From Cymodocea nodosa (lineage: Eukaryota; Streptophyta; Magnoliopsida; Alismatales; Cymodoceaceae), in assembly GCA_036874045.1 (NCBI GenBank), contig CM072335.1:2066001-2130000 (forward strand): 64,000 nucleotides of DNA, written 5' to 3'. The translations under genes and the position numbers were made by a program. The notes below the pieces were generated by a model that was not told where the DNA came from, made no database searches, and saw only the letters and a list, made by a program, of their open reading frames with translations. Shown piece by piece: positions 41,115-52,830 of the stretch. How positions within the stretch are numbered: position 1 is the first letter of the stretch; each line of letters starts with the position of its first letter.

Positions 41115-41839
41115 GTTTAAAGAGACCGCGCTTACATGATTCAGGTTCTTCGGTTTATGGGGGTTCCCCCAGTTCAGGTTTCATGTACAGCTCTTCTTAC
41201 GGATATGGTGGAGTGCCACCACCCCTTCCTGTAGTTCGACTGCGTGGTCTTCCCTTTGATTGCATAGAGGTTGATATTTTCAACTTTTTTCGTGGGCTGG
41301 ACATCGTTGACATTCTCTTTGTCCATAAAAATGGAAAATTTAATGGAGATGCATTCTGTGTGCTGGCATTCCCTCTTCAAGTAGACTTTGCCCTTCAGAG
41401 GAACAGGCAAAACATGGGCAGGAGATATATTGAAGTTTTCAGGAGTAAGAGGCAAGAATATTACAATGCCGTTGCAAATGAAGTTTCGGATGCAAAGGTC
41501 AGTTCTCCACGTCACACTGCTCCAAGGGCAAGGTCGTACGAAAACGGGCAGGATTCAGCTTACCATACCAGAGTTTTGCGTTTGAGAGGACTGCCATTTT
41601 CTGCAGGAAAGGAAGATGTGCTTGACTTTTTTAAGGAGTTTGACGTGTCAGAAGACAGCGTTCACATAATTCTTAATCCAGATGGGAGATCGACTGGAGA
41701 AGCATTTGTTGAATTTGGCAGTGCAGAAGAATCGAAGTCTGCAATGGCGAAGGATAGAATGACCATTGGTAGTCGCTACATCGAACTGTTTACTTCTACA
41801 CCCAAAGAGATGGATGAAGCCATTACAAGAGGAAGGTGA
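41111..41839 (+). CDS. hnRNP F/H-like RNA-binding protein, two RRMs
   Basis: Predicted nuclear RNA-binding protein of the plant hnRNP F/H-like group; relatives have quasi-RRMs that bind G-rich RNA and act in splicing. A single coding exon, 242 aa, from MSLKRPRLHDSG. RRM1 spans about 41-121 (VVRLRGLPFDCIEVDIFNFF ... FCVLAFPLQVDFALQ ... RRYIEVFRSKRQEYY). RRM2 spans about 158-233 (VLRLRGLPFSAGKEDVLDFF ... GEAFVEFGSAEES ... GSRYIELF). A Gly/Ser/Tyr-rich N-terminus and a short linker complete it. The frame is open upstream to an ATG at 41051, including YFDGGDERE. That stretch resembles family N-termini I recall, but it starts before the predicted splice acceptor, so 41111 is preferred. The N-terminus is the uncertain part. 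Confidence 0.88.
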   Translation: MSLKRPRLHDSGSSVYGGSPSSGFMYSSSYGYGGVPPPLPVVRLRGLPFDCIEVDIFNFFRGLDIVDILFVHKNGKFNGDAFCVLAFPLQVDFALQRNRQNMGRRYIEVFRSKRQEYYNAVANEVSDAKVSSPRHTAPRARSYENGQDSAYHTRVLRLRGLPFSAGKEDVLDFFKEFDVSEDSVHIILNPDGRSTGEAFVEFGSAEESKSAMAKDRMTIGSRYIELFTSTPKEMDEAITRGR

Positions 41840-42505
41840 ATTCATTGTTTGCCAGGAAAAGAGTTCGCAATTGCATTCCTGGTCTGTGATCTATCATACT
41901 TGGAGGAATCTTATTTCGGTTTTGGAAAGAGGTTATCACGGAACATGTGACAGACTGTTTGTGAAAATATTTGACCTTTGTTTGGATGTTAACCGTTGAC
42001 ACGCCAGTTTCCTCTGGTCCCTCCTTTTGCGAACGATTCTGCTTACCCTAGTTAATGTTTAGTTTCGTGATTTTATTGAATATAATCACGTACTCTCATT
42101 CGCTGTACCTTTGCATTAGATGCTAAACAACTTCACGAAATTGTTGCTTTACATTATCCCCTAAAATTTTTCTTCTCGATTCTTCTCCTCCGTTCCTGAT
42201 ACGTTGCTAGGGTTCTTTCACCGCTTCGTGATCTCCATCTCCTTCTTCACCGGAACTGCAAATCATTCTCTTCACTGTAGATATTCGTTGTTTACCGTCT
42301 CGTTGTCCCCTGAGTCCCCACCGACCGACAGCCACGGGCTGCCGTTGGACCGTCACTTGTCACGTAGACTATGTCGTGGCACGTGCGCCTGTCGGGGGGA
42401 GGAGGAATAAGTGAGTGGAACCGAAAGAAGGGGAGGAATAAACAAGCTAGCTAGAAAAGAGCAGCAGCACAAAACAGTGGTGGTTGGCATTGTGGTGCAT
42501 GCCCT
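41840..42505 (+). other. hnRNP 3' UTR and promoter of the alpha/beta hydrolase
   Basis: The first ~300 bp should be 3' UTR of the RNA-binding gene. The stretch 42180-42505 is GC-richer and should hold the hydrolase promoter and leader. An out-of-frame ATG at 42484 precedes the hydrolase start. The two genes are tandem with under 700 bp between coding regions. Confidence 0.5.
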
Positions 42506-45500
42506 ATGGCTGCCATCGCAGCAACCTCCGCAACCTTCGGCTCTTCTCCTTCTCCTCGACACGGGCTCGTGGTAAACAACAATGGGTTTCCTCCCTTTCT
42601 ACCGAAAGAAGTGGAGCGGATCAGGGACGCTGCTGCAAGGAGGATGGCCATGAGGATAGGGAGGATCCCCGTCAAGGTTCGTGCATGCATGCATGCATGC
42701 TTGCTCGCTTCTTAGTTTAATCTCTCCCCTCTTTCTGTTCCTGATCGATCGATTGATTTCTCGCAATTCCCCGTGTGCTCATGATGTTTCGTTTACGATC
42801 CTATTCCGTTCTTCGTTTGGACTTGTATCAAGGTAATCTAAATCTATCCAAATAATATTTCATTCAGTATCCAATGATTTTATCTCAATTTAGATAATTG
42901 AAATCTACTTAAAAATAAAATGCTAATATCCATATCTAAACATCTAGGTACGAATATTAATAATGCTTTCCATAAATTTGGATTAGTCTGAATGGTAGCT
43001 AAATAGATTAGAATTGAGGATATCATTCCAAATAGTAGTAAATGCATTCAGATCAATAGATATCTGAATAATAGCTAAACATTTTTAGATCAGATTTTAA
43101 TTGACATATAGGATAATTATCTGAACTCAGTTTGAATATTTTCAGGTATCAATTTTGGAATCTGAATTCGGTTTGATGGATATCAGATTTGGATTTTTTT
43201 ATTAAATGAATTCAAAATTGAAATGCATTTCAGATTTCAAATATCCATTTACAGGTCTGAACTAACAAGTAAAAGCAAAGGAATGAAATGAGTATCAGTA
43301 ATTATTGATAATAAATACACAAGAAATTTCTTCAAAAAAAAAAAAAACTGACACAAGTTTACCATAAAGAAGACTCCTATTGGATAAAAAAAGTTAAAAC
43401 AAACCAATATATAATTCTGCTAAAGTAGCCACAGAAATGTATGTTGTTCAGTAGAAGAATAAAGCATAATGCTGCAACACAGCATATTATGTGCTAAGTG
43501 AGGAGTGGAGAGTCTGGAGACATTGTCCTTTTATCTCATGATGTTGTTATTGTTGACTTTCTTAAACTTCAAGAGCACAAAGAAAATGGTCAGGTGAAAA
43601 CACTGGTACTAAAAGTCTGATAAACAACAAAATCACTTCTTTTTAATTGACACTACTAAGTAGCAAAAATTTTAAAGCTTTAGGGGTGAATTGACTTTCC
43701 CATTAGTTGTGATGACCAGCCTTATAAATGGATGCTTCCAGGAAAAGATAGCTTGTTCGTTGGTCACTTGTCTGTGAGATGTTTTCTGAACTTTGTTTAT
43801 ATGATATATAGCATATGTTTCAAGTAAAAGTGAAATTTAAAAAAACCCCTCAAGGATTTAATTTACCAATTAGATGAGTAACTCGTTCTTATAGCACTGG
43901 TTATACGAAGGTCAACGTCTTTTGTTAAGCAGCAAAACCACTTTCTTACCTATCATTTTTTATCATATGTTTTCTGGAGAATTAACCTTTGCTGGATATG
44001 TGCAGATCAGCTCCCTTCGCTACTCTATTATGAGCAGTTGCGTGAAGCCCTTAGTTCAAAGAGACTCAACCCCAGTTGTTCTCCTCCATGGATTTGATAG
44101 GTTAGTACACAAATGGTATTAATGGCATCGGCCTCTAGAGAGAACTGATACAATTTGGGGATTCGAGCATAACATGACTTGCATTTGGAGATCTGCTAAT
44201 CTTCTAAAACTTAAGATATGATTCAACTTACAGTGTTAAATAAAAAAAATTAAATATAACTATTAAATATCTTAAATAATGCATTTAAATTTTGTAAAAT
44301 AGTTATAAGTTATACATGACATGGTGCATCAATAAATCATGCATTGAAAAATATTAAAAGAGTTATCTCATACTACTTTCATATTGTGCAATTAGAAAAA
44401 TATATCTTGCAGAATTCCATTTTTTACCCTAGCTAATTCATGTTGCATCTGAAGTGAACTTTTTTGCTAAGAATGCCACATGGTGTGTCATCCACAATGA
44501 ATTCTAGCCATGCTGTGTTCGACAGTGTTATGGGTGTGGTGCATGTTTAGAAGAATTCATGCTTCCTAGATCTTCATCATGATGTTAATTCTACACCTGC
44601 CAATATGCTAATTCTACACCTGTCAATATGCTGTTACTAGCATGATCATAAAAGATAACATATACATAATTTGACATATTTAGACGAAGATACTACTGGA
44701 AACACCATATTTTTTCTGGTTTTGTGGAGATCAAATCTACTTATTCACTTCTGTCCATTGTTTTGTTATTTTCACATAGCTTAGGTGCTTTGTGGTGATT
44801 ATTTCCTATATGGGGTTTCAATTTCTGACTTTGAGAAGTTTCATGTTCTTTGCTTTCTTGCTTAACTACGTGATAGTTGATATTCTTCAAGATGGTTGTT
44901 TACAGTGTTTTTCTTTCCCTTTTTGAGGTATCATTCATGCTGAGTGCTATCTGACAAGTTTGAATTGTAATTTCATATCTAGAAAGAAGAATATTCAGTT
45001 AATCCAGATGGTTCGCATCTACACATTGGTTTTCAATTTCCATACCTAAATTCTCTGCTTTGAGTAAATGTAATTGCTGTGAATGGACCTACTAATATTC
45101 TTAACAACAGACCATTGTTTTCTACAGCTCCTGCTTAGAGTGGACATATTCATATCCTTTACTTGAAGACGCTGGACTGGAGGCATGGGCTGTGGACATT
45201 CTAGGGTGGGGTTTCTCTGATTTAGGTCTGAAAGTTATTCTGTTATTTCTTCTACGTAATGCTATGTGCATCCAGATGTAATATGACTATTCTTTTAATT
45301 ACATTGTTGTGTGCATATGTAATAGAGACACTGCCATCCTGTGATACTTCTATGAAGCGTGAACATCTTTATCAGGTGTGAAAATAAGCTTATTTTATGA
45401 CAAAGCAATGTGGATATCAGATTTCTGTAAAATCATTTAATCTATTATTGACATATCCTATGCAAAAGAAAAAATGCTTTTATCTCTCATTTAACTCTAT

Positions 45501-48500
45501 ATTGAACTTGCATTGTTGCTAATTGGATTCAAGTTGCCTGATTCTTTGCTTGTTCTAATAAAGCAGCACAAACAATTGTTTTAAGAAACAACGCAAATAA
45601 TACTGGTTAATCTGGAAACACGAAGTTCACAGGCATTGATGACAGGATTGGCATTGAGAGATGATGTCTATGTCTTTGCACTGCGAACTCTATAAATAAT
45701 GTGCATCTATAAGAGGACCAATCGCATGAGATAGAATGTTGTATTACTTGAGATATTGTGATGCACAAGAGGGTTTGTACTCCATTCACACTTAGAGCAA
45801 CTCAAAGATGATTTTGCCAAGCCTTTATCTTCACACATCTCACAAGGAGTGGATACACTTTAGCTTTGATGAGGGGACAAGGAGTACAGGTGTTATTTTC
45901 TTATTTGCATATGAGTATTCATTTATACATCAATCCGTGTGGCTTGTATATGAGTAATGCCTCATTCCTTCTGGGTTTTTCTTGCCCTAGGCATTAATAT
46001 AAACTTACTGCTTCTACTTCAATAACAAAAAGTTAGTATGGTTTTAACAACAAAAACATCTGCCGTATGAAAGATGTCGCTGTTGTCTAAACCCTTATAT
46101 GCATGGCTTATGTGGTTTGGCTTAGATAACATATTAATGGACATTCAACTCAAGAGAAAATGATTAGAGAGGCTAGCATGATCATTCGTAGCCCATCATT
46201 AGGCATAATAATCTACTACAAAATCCATGTCATTTATATAGCTGCCTAAATAAAGCCTAAAGAGAATAAATTGCCACAAAAAGAGGATATAAAATTGAAA
46301 TCTCTCATAATTTATTTTTTCTATTTAATCAGGCCTGATTTTTCATCCAAAATAAATGAGATTAAGATTTGATTGTTGTGTAGCTTTCCTAAGACAGGAG
46401 TGAGCATCTAGAAGAGGGAACTAAGCTATGTTTATTGCCTTAAGAAGAGGAATAATCACCCAGAATATGCAAGCCTCCCAATGAAAATTTTTTTCTTTTA
46501 TTTTGAAATACAAAAATTTTTGCTTGTTAGAAAGTGTTAAATCAAGAAGTGTACGGGATTTGCTTTTGTCATTTTATGAATGAAATTACACATCCCAAAA
46601 AATATATAATATTTGGGCTCAAGGAAGAGCAATACTATTTAATATATTTTTTACATAGGCGGGTGGTGGTAGCGATAATTTCTTATTGGTTGTGTGACTT
46701 GGCAATATTGTTATTAATGCACAGTACTATTTATTTCTACTCTCTATTATTATCTTATTTTAATATATTTTTTATATTTATTCAATATGGAAGTTAATTG
46801 AAGTGCATACTATAAACTTTTCTTAAATTGTTGAACCATTTATTCTGTAGCTATGGAAATCATATATCCAAAGACCCATGACATTAGTAGGGCCAAGCCT
46901 CGGTGCTGCTGTTGCCATTGACTTTGCTGCAAGATATCCAGAAGCGGTATGGCATCTATGAGTTTCATTGTGGATGCTTGATTCTTACCTAGTCATGCTT
47001 TTTTCCTTCACAAATTTTCTATGTGATAGGTAAAGCGGAAGGCATGATAAACCTTATATCAGAGCATAAACAATCAGTCCGTAATTTTTGGAAAATATAT
47101 TTATTCAAATTTTTTTGGTTTTTTAAATCTCCATTTCAGGTTTCAAAGTTAGTCTTGATTGGCGCTAGTGTATATTCAGAAGGGGTAGGAAAACTGAGCA
47201 AGTTGCCAAGAATACTGGCTTATGCAGGGGTGAGAATATGTGTATATGCATATGTAGATGTGTGTGTGTGTGTGTAATCTTGTTTTTTGTTACTTAAGTT
47301 TATAAACTCTAGGCTCTTAATAATCTCTGTTTGATTTTAATCACTGGATAGTAACCTTGTTACAAGATTCTAACCTGTCGTTGACATTTGTTACAAGATA
47401 GAGCTATATCCAGTTTAAATTATGCTGCCTCTTAATAAAAACCCTCTTTTGTTAGGTATCTTTGTTGAAGAGCATGCCATTGCGCTTATATGCAAACACA
47501 TTGGCTTTCAAGAATTTGTCGATTGCCTACAAGGTTGATTGGACTAATGTGAGGATTTTTTATATGCATGCCTCCCATAAAATAAATTACATTTTATTGC
47601 AAAAGTAATGATTTCTTAGAAGCTGCAGGATGAGGATGTGAAGTACTTCCTGTCTTCTAGGAAGGCGGACTCTTCTCTTAAACTAACGTTTTGGTTTTGT
47701 GCTAGCTTCTACCTCACCTTATACTGTAACTGTCATATAAAAATGCTGGTGCCATGTCTCCCAGCTTAATGCTTTGATTGCTTATTGATCAAAATAGGAA
47801 AATGAGAAGAAATTTCATTATTCTGATTCCATCTGAATACAAGAACCAATCTTACCTTTGTTGAACAAGCTCATTTTTAGAGAAATTGATGAACAAAGAG
47901 ATCTCTAAGAACCAATTTGGTCTTACAGATGGAGTGAATAATTTTAGCAGAAGGAAAATGGAAAATTTGTATAACTCCATGGATGATTATAACATGACAC
48001 TTAGAGCATTTAAAACATAGCATATTTGATAAACCATAGATGAGGACTTTCTTACATTGGAGGAAGGGTGAAGTGGGTGTCAAACTTAAAACTTGTTTGT
48101 ATATTAACGCATTGGAGTTACGTGTATAGTGGGTTTAGTCCATGTTGTTAGAGTTATATTAGTTATTTTTTTTAACCTTTACATATAAAGAGCAAAGTCA
48201 CTATCTTTGTAACCTTCAGAGTTATATTAGTTATTTCCTTGCAAACTCTATATATAAAGACATTATCTTTGCTAATGAATCACTCAAATTCTACTTGTTT
48301 GGTTGTTCTAACATGATATCAGAATACAATTTTTGGGAATAAAAGTGTGAAAGATTTAAGTAGAGAAGAGAGAAACACTAACCATTGTTGGCCACCCTCT
48401 TTCCCACTCCAAAATCTTAGTTGCCACCCTTCACCTACACTTGGTCACCAGTCTCTCTCTTCCTAGTAGCTGCAACAACCAGATGCCACCACCTCTCACA

Positions 48501-51500
48501 ACTCCAACCAACACTGTCGTCGTCACATGAGTTGGGATCACCTTCATTTGCCGCAACTGCCATCTCCAATCACCATCGATGAGGCTATCGAGAGCTTTCA
48601 CCTGTGCTTGCCGATGCATCCTTCCCTGCCATCTAACATTGCCGACAACCATTCCTTGCCCACTTCCAGCCACCACTATTTTTTTGTTCTCAAAACTAAA
48701 ATTTACCAAGGCGCCCAAGTGGTAGCCTTGGATGCTTAATGCCTAAGTAGGCACCTCATATTAACATATATTTTTAATTTTAAAATATGTATATGTATAT
48801 TAATAATTAAAAATACATAAATAAATAGGGTAAACTAGCTTATAAAAATGTATAAAACAAAAAGATCTTTGTTAGAAAATATTTAAAAATACCTCACAGG
48901 GTATTGGATCTTTCTTGGTTCTCTCTTTGGATCCAACAAAAATCCAATCAAGTCTTACAAAGCATTAGGTGTACTTAGATGTTTTCAGAAAATGCCTGGG
49001 TATTTAAGCACTTAGGCGGTGTCTAGATGTTCGCTTTGACAACTATGCTTCAGAGTGATGGTCCAAGGACTGGTGTTGAATTAATTTTTTTGTGAATATT
49101 GTGTTGCATTAGTTAATATCTGGTTCAGGGATATACATATTGACCCATGGAATTAAAAATTTTCCAACTTCCATTTTTCTGTAATATAACCTTGCCTTTT
49201 TCTTGCAGGTGGGCCGTCTACATTGCCTACTACCATGGTGGGAAGATGCAACAGTAAATTTCATGTTGAGTGGAGGTTATGACGTTACTTCTGAGATAAA
49301 AGAGGTACTCTATAACCTGATTGTCTCAAGTTTTTAGTAGAACTTAATGTAAAGTATGAGCAGTAATGTTCTTATAGATGAATGTTGAGCACTGAGTTTT
49401 CTAGCGTGTTTCTTTTTGAAATGGTAAGGGCATTCATTAAATAAAACAAAATTCAAAACAAACAGTAGAAAAGGAAACCTTCAAAGGGTGTCAGGAAGCG
49501 AGGGATCTACAAAATAAAGCCAAAGCAGATGTTCCAAAGATGGAGCCAGGAAGAGGGAAATAAGAAAAGCATAAGAAAGCAAATCAATCTTCTCTCTAAG
49601 ATGCTATTCCCGAGCAACCAGTTTTTCAAGTGACAATCTGAATGCCTGGCAGAGGATGGGAAGCTTGACCATAGTAAGACATCATGGATAATCTTGGATC
49701 TTCATCTGTCACTTGTGAAGTTACTACCAAGATTATTGAATGTCTCATTCCGCCCATCTCACCAAATAGCAAGTGGTAAAAGTTCCACACAATTCTTTTC
49801 CTCCCTTTCTTGCTATTTGCTCTTCTGAAGTATCCCAAATTTCTCCAGAGGTTGAACAAGTACCCATTAGTTATTCAACCATTTGATCCACCATTGCTCA
49901 TGGTTCAGACAGGTAAAAAAGAGATGCCAAACATACTCCATATCATTGAGACAGAGAACACGTCTACTTGATAGATGACACCCTCTTTTCTCAAGGGCTA
50001 GCTCAGTTAAAACAGCACCTTGTCATTTTTATATTGGCAGTGTTTTTTCTTAGATTCAAATTAAGGATATTCTTCTTTTATAGACCTTATAAGAAATTGA
50101 AAGGTCAGCTCCACTATCTACTATTTGCAATACCACATTGTCTTATTGATCTTGGTCATTTCTAACAAGGGCCATTTTTGTTGCTACCAACTTCCAACCA
50201 GCATCCTACCTTTTCCTTCAGTAGAGTGGTGTTGTTCTGACATTTGACGATTGCTCATTTTCTCACGCCAGGGTTATTTTCGTATGACAACTGTCCTCAA
50301 GAATTACTAGTACATGCTTTTCTTCAAACTATTTGGAATGATGCACATTATCCATCTTTTTTCATATTTATACATCAATTCTTACTAATGCTACAAATTG
50401 GAACTGTTGTCAGTCATTTAATTGCACTTATGGGAAATTTCATTTCTCTAAGAGTAAATTTCAAAAAAAAAAGGGCAAAAACTTTGAGGATAACTGTGAA
50501 TTGTTTCAAGCTGACATTTCTTTTCCATAGGTAAGGCAAAAAACTGTAATTATTTGGGGTGAGGAGGACCAGATAGTGGACAGACGTCTAGCACTGGTTG
50601 GTTCATTTTCTTGTCCCTTTTTTCTTTCCTTTGTCTATAGAAATTTAGAGGCTTGATACTATTCAAATTATTTTTGCATACGCTACCATGTTAGCATCTT
50701 TATCATTCTAAATCAAACAGTGCCAGGCATGCTAGTGTAAAAGGGGATTTTAGCAACTAGATACACATGAAAAATGCTAAGCTTTAGGAACCGAAATGGT
50801 ACGAAACGAAGGATAATCCAAGAGGAAGCATAAGGGCTGAAGAGCAGAGATCATTTACTTAAAATCAACAAACCAATCCACATTGATTTAGCCATGATTT
50901 GTCTCAATTGTTTATCCTAGACATTGTTCAGTCACTTGAAAGTCATTGATCCAATCACCTAAAATCAGTAGGTTGCTGGGATGTAATTGGACCACTGATA
51001 TGGCTTTTGGGAAAATGTAGGACTCCGATTTCCGAAATACAAGTCAAAAGAGTAATTTCAAGGTGGAATAATAACTTCCAAAGAAATAGAATAGGGTCCT
51101 CAATAGAACAGATTGCAAATTTCTAGTTGAACCGCATGATGAGTCAAAAATAAGTATCTTGCTTAATAACAAAATAAGCAGAAGTTCTTACTTGTAATAA
51201 TCTGATGACCCAAATCATTTCCATAACTTCGATCCTGCAAAAGTTGGCCCTTCCGATGTCCACTGTTGACCTGTGCTCAACCAATTCTTTGAATTGAAGT
51301 CCTACTGAATGTGGCGTCAATCCATACATACCTACCTCCAGGTGAAGCGTGTAGAATTTCAATTAGCTATCACCCACTTATGGAGCAAGCTGTTTTTAAG
51401 TTGCGTAATATGTTACTCATCGAAACGTCAATGAAAACCATCAATTTCTATTTTCTTGGGACAATTCAATATTAATATATCTACATTGTCCTTTAGCAGT

Positions 51501-51733
51501 GGCTTTTTCTTTTTTTAGCATATATTTGATGAGTGGTGATGAATCTTCATAGACTTCATTCTTGTTTTATTCTGCAGAGATTGCATGGTGATATAAAAGG
51601 TTCCATCTTACATCAAGTACCAGGTTCTGGTCATCTTCCTCACGTGGAGAAGCCGAGCAGTGTGGTCAGGTCCATTGTAGACTTCGTTACAAGTGATCGA
51701 GATGTAACATACAGGGAAACTATTCTCCTGTAG
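42506..51733 (+). CDS. Alpha/beta hydrolase, probably plastid-targeted
   Basis: Serine hydrolase fold; the natural substrate is unknown. Exons: 42506-42676, 44006-44100, 45128-45225, 45326-45375, 46851-46946, 47140-47229, 47456-47548, 49209-49304, 50531-50596, 51578-51733; phases close to give 336 aa. The N-terminus (MAAIAATSATFGSSPSP) looks like a plastid transit peptide. The oxyanion-region LLHGFDSS is at about 83-90, AVDILGWGFSDL follows, and the nucleophile elbow GPSLG gives Ser154. WGEEDQIVD gives acid Asp276, and GSGHLPHVE gives His304, so the triad is complete. GRLHCLLPWWEDATV matches plant homologues of this subgroup. The donor after exon 3 (TTTAG|GTCTGA) is weak. Intron 7 (47549-49208) and intron 8 (49305-50530) hold mobile-element remnants. 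Intron 1 has an AT-rich stretch (about 42830-43260) that may be another old repeat. Confidence 0.9.
48146..48700 (+). mobile_element. LTR-retrotransposon fossil (one LTR plus leader) in hydrolase intron 7
   Basis: A terminal-repeat-like segment (TGTTAGAG ... TTCTAACA, 48146-48313) is followed at once by TGATATCAGAAT. This is close to the plant initiator-tRNA-Met primer-binding site (TGGTATCAGA). The next ~380 bp are GC-richer leader-like sequence without a recognisable product. No partner LTR was found, so the copy looks broken and old. The LTR contains a 68-bp tandem duplication (48150-48217 and 48218-48285). It resembles Copia or TRIM-type elements; the true left edge could lie some 50 bp further left. 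Confidence 0.55.
48700..49045. mobile_element. Short inverted-repeat element (MITE-like) in hydrolase intron 7
   Basis: The left end contains ACCAAGGCGCCCAAGTGG and GCCTAAGTAGGCACCT. The reverse complement of the right end reads TTGTCAAAGCGAACATC, then ACCGCCTAAGTGCTTAA. The ends are therefore an imperfect inverted pair rich in CAAGGCG/GCCTA words around an AT-rich middle. It lies against the LTR fossil and may have inserted into it. The superfamily is unknown. Confidence 0.5.
49417..50230 (-). mobile_element. L1-type LINE 3' part in hydrolase intron 8
   Basis: Minus-strand translation near 49905-49960 gives VLCLNDMEYVWHLFFTC, like the zinc-binding domain of plant L1 elements. Near 49740-49830 it gives RANSKKGRKRIVWNFYHLLF, like the following block. 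The 3' end is toward 49417 with an A-rich tail (TTTCAAAAAGAAAC on the minus strand). It is 5'-truncated and interrupted by stops, hence inactive. It lies antisense to the host gene. Confidence 0.6.
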
Positions 51734-52830
51734 AATTTCCTCGGGCTAAAATCACATATGGTAAGCCATATATGCTGGGTCTATCATCCTTTGCCAGGAT
51801 CAAAAGAGGACACTTTTCTACATATCGTTCTTGTTTCAATATTCCTGCTCGTGTTTTCTTTAGAATGCTCAATGTGGCAGTGTTTATTTCTTCTTATGTT
51901 TACATAACTATTGAGCTTGTTTTTGTACATGTAGGAGGAGCTCAGAATGGGTGATGCTTGAAGAGGAACAGAAAAAATAAGCATGTGATATGTGATATGG
52001 GGGAATACGAGGTACCCTGGATTATATATATATATCTGGCTTTCACGCCTTCATGGAGATGAAGTACGTCACTTTTTGCTTTTGATTGGCAAGAAAACTA
52101 CAACCGTCCATCAATCTCAACAGTGCGTTATGAAAGTGTTGGCTACCGTACGTGTTGATGCCACCCAAGGATTGGATTTCTTGCAAGCAGAAAGAAAGCA
52201 AGAAGTTAGCATTCCAAGCCTATTATTACGTACTACAACCATGATGTATATCTGTTTGAGATTCTCGCATATATATATATACATATATGACTAATTTATT
52301 CTCATTTGATGCAAAGCTATACCTTAATTTTTTAAATCAAAGATCACTGTTGAAACTAGTCCTAACATCTGAGCTTTGCATAAAGGCTTGGCATCTGAAA
52401 ATTATAATTGTATCGAACCTGTCGAGGACTCTTCCTTTCTTGTTTTTCCATTTCTTAGCTTGTTAATTCTTCGTTATTTACTTTTCTTTAAGAATTTTCT
52501 CAACTTCTCTATTTTTCCGTTTTTGAAAAAGGGAAATCCCCCTAGCGTGAGAGGATCAGATCAACCAGTAAACCATTCCCAAGAACGCCTTTCCTCAATG
52601 AAGAAAGTGACTTAGGTTTAAAATCTAACAATGGTAATCATTTTCGATTAATAAAACAGCATCTATCATTTAAAAAAAAAAACTACTCTCCAATAAAATG
52701 CTATAAAAGTGATATGGTTTATTAACATTCGTTACTTTATTTGTTACTTCATTGATTTTTTGTCGTTTTTACCTCACTTAAATATAACAAATATAAACAA
52801 TAATATGAGAAATTACGAAGATGTCAAGAA
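51734..52830. other. Convergent intergenic DNA between hydrolase and XDH
   Basis: This holds the 3' UTRs of both genes, which end tail to tail with 1.1 kb between stops. Short TA repeats occur near 52024 and 52270. No additional gene was seen. Confidence 0.55.
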
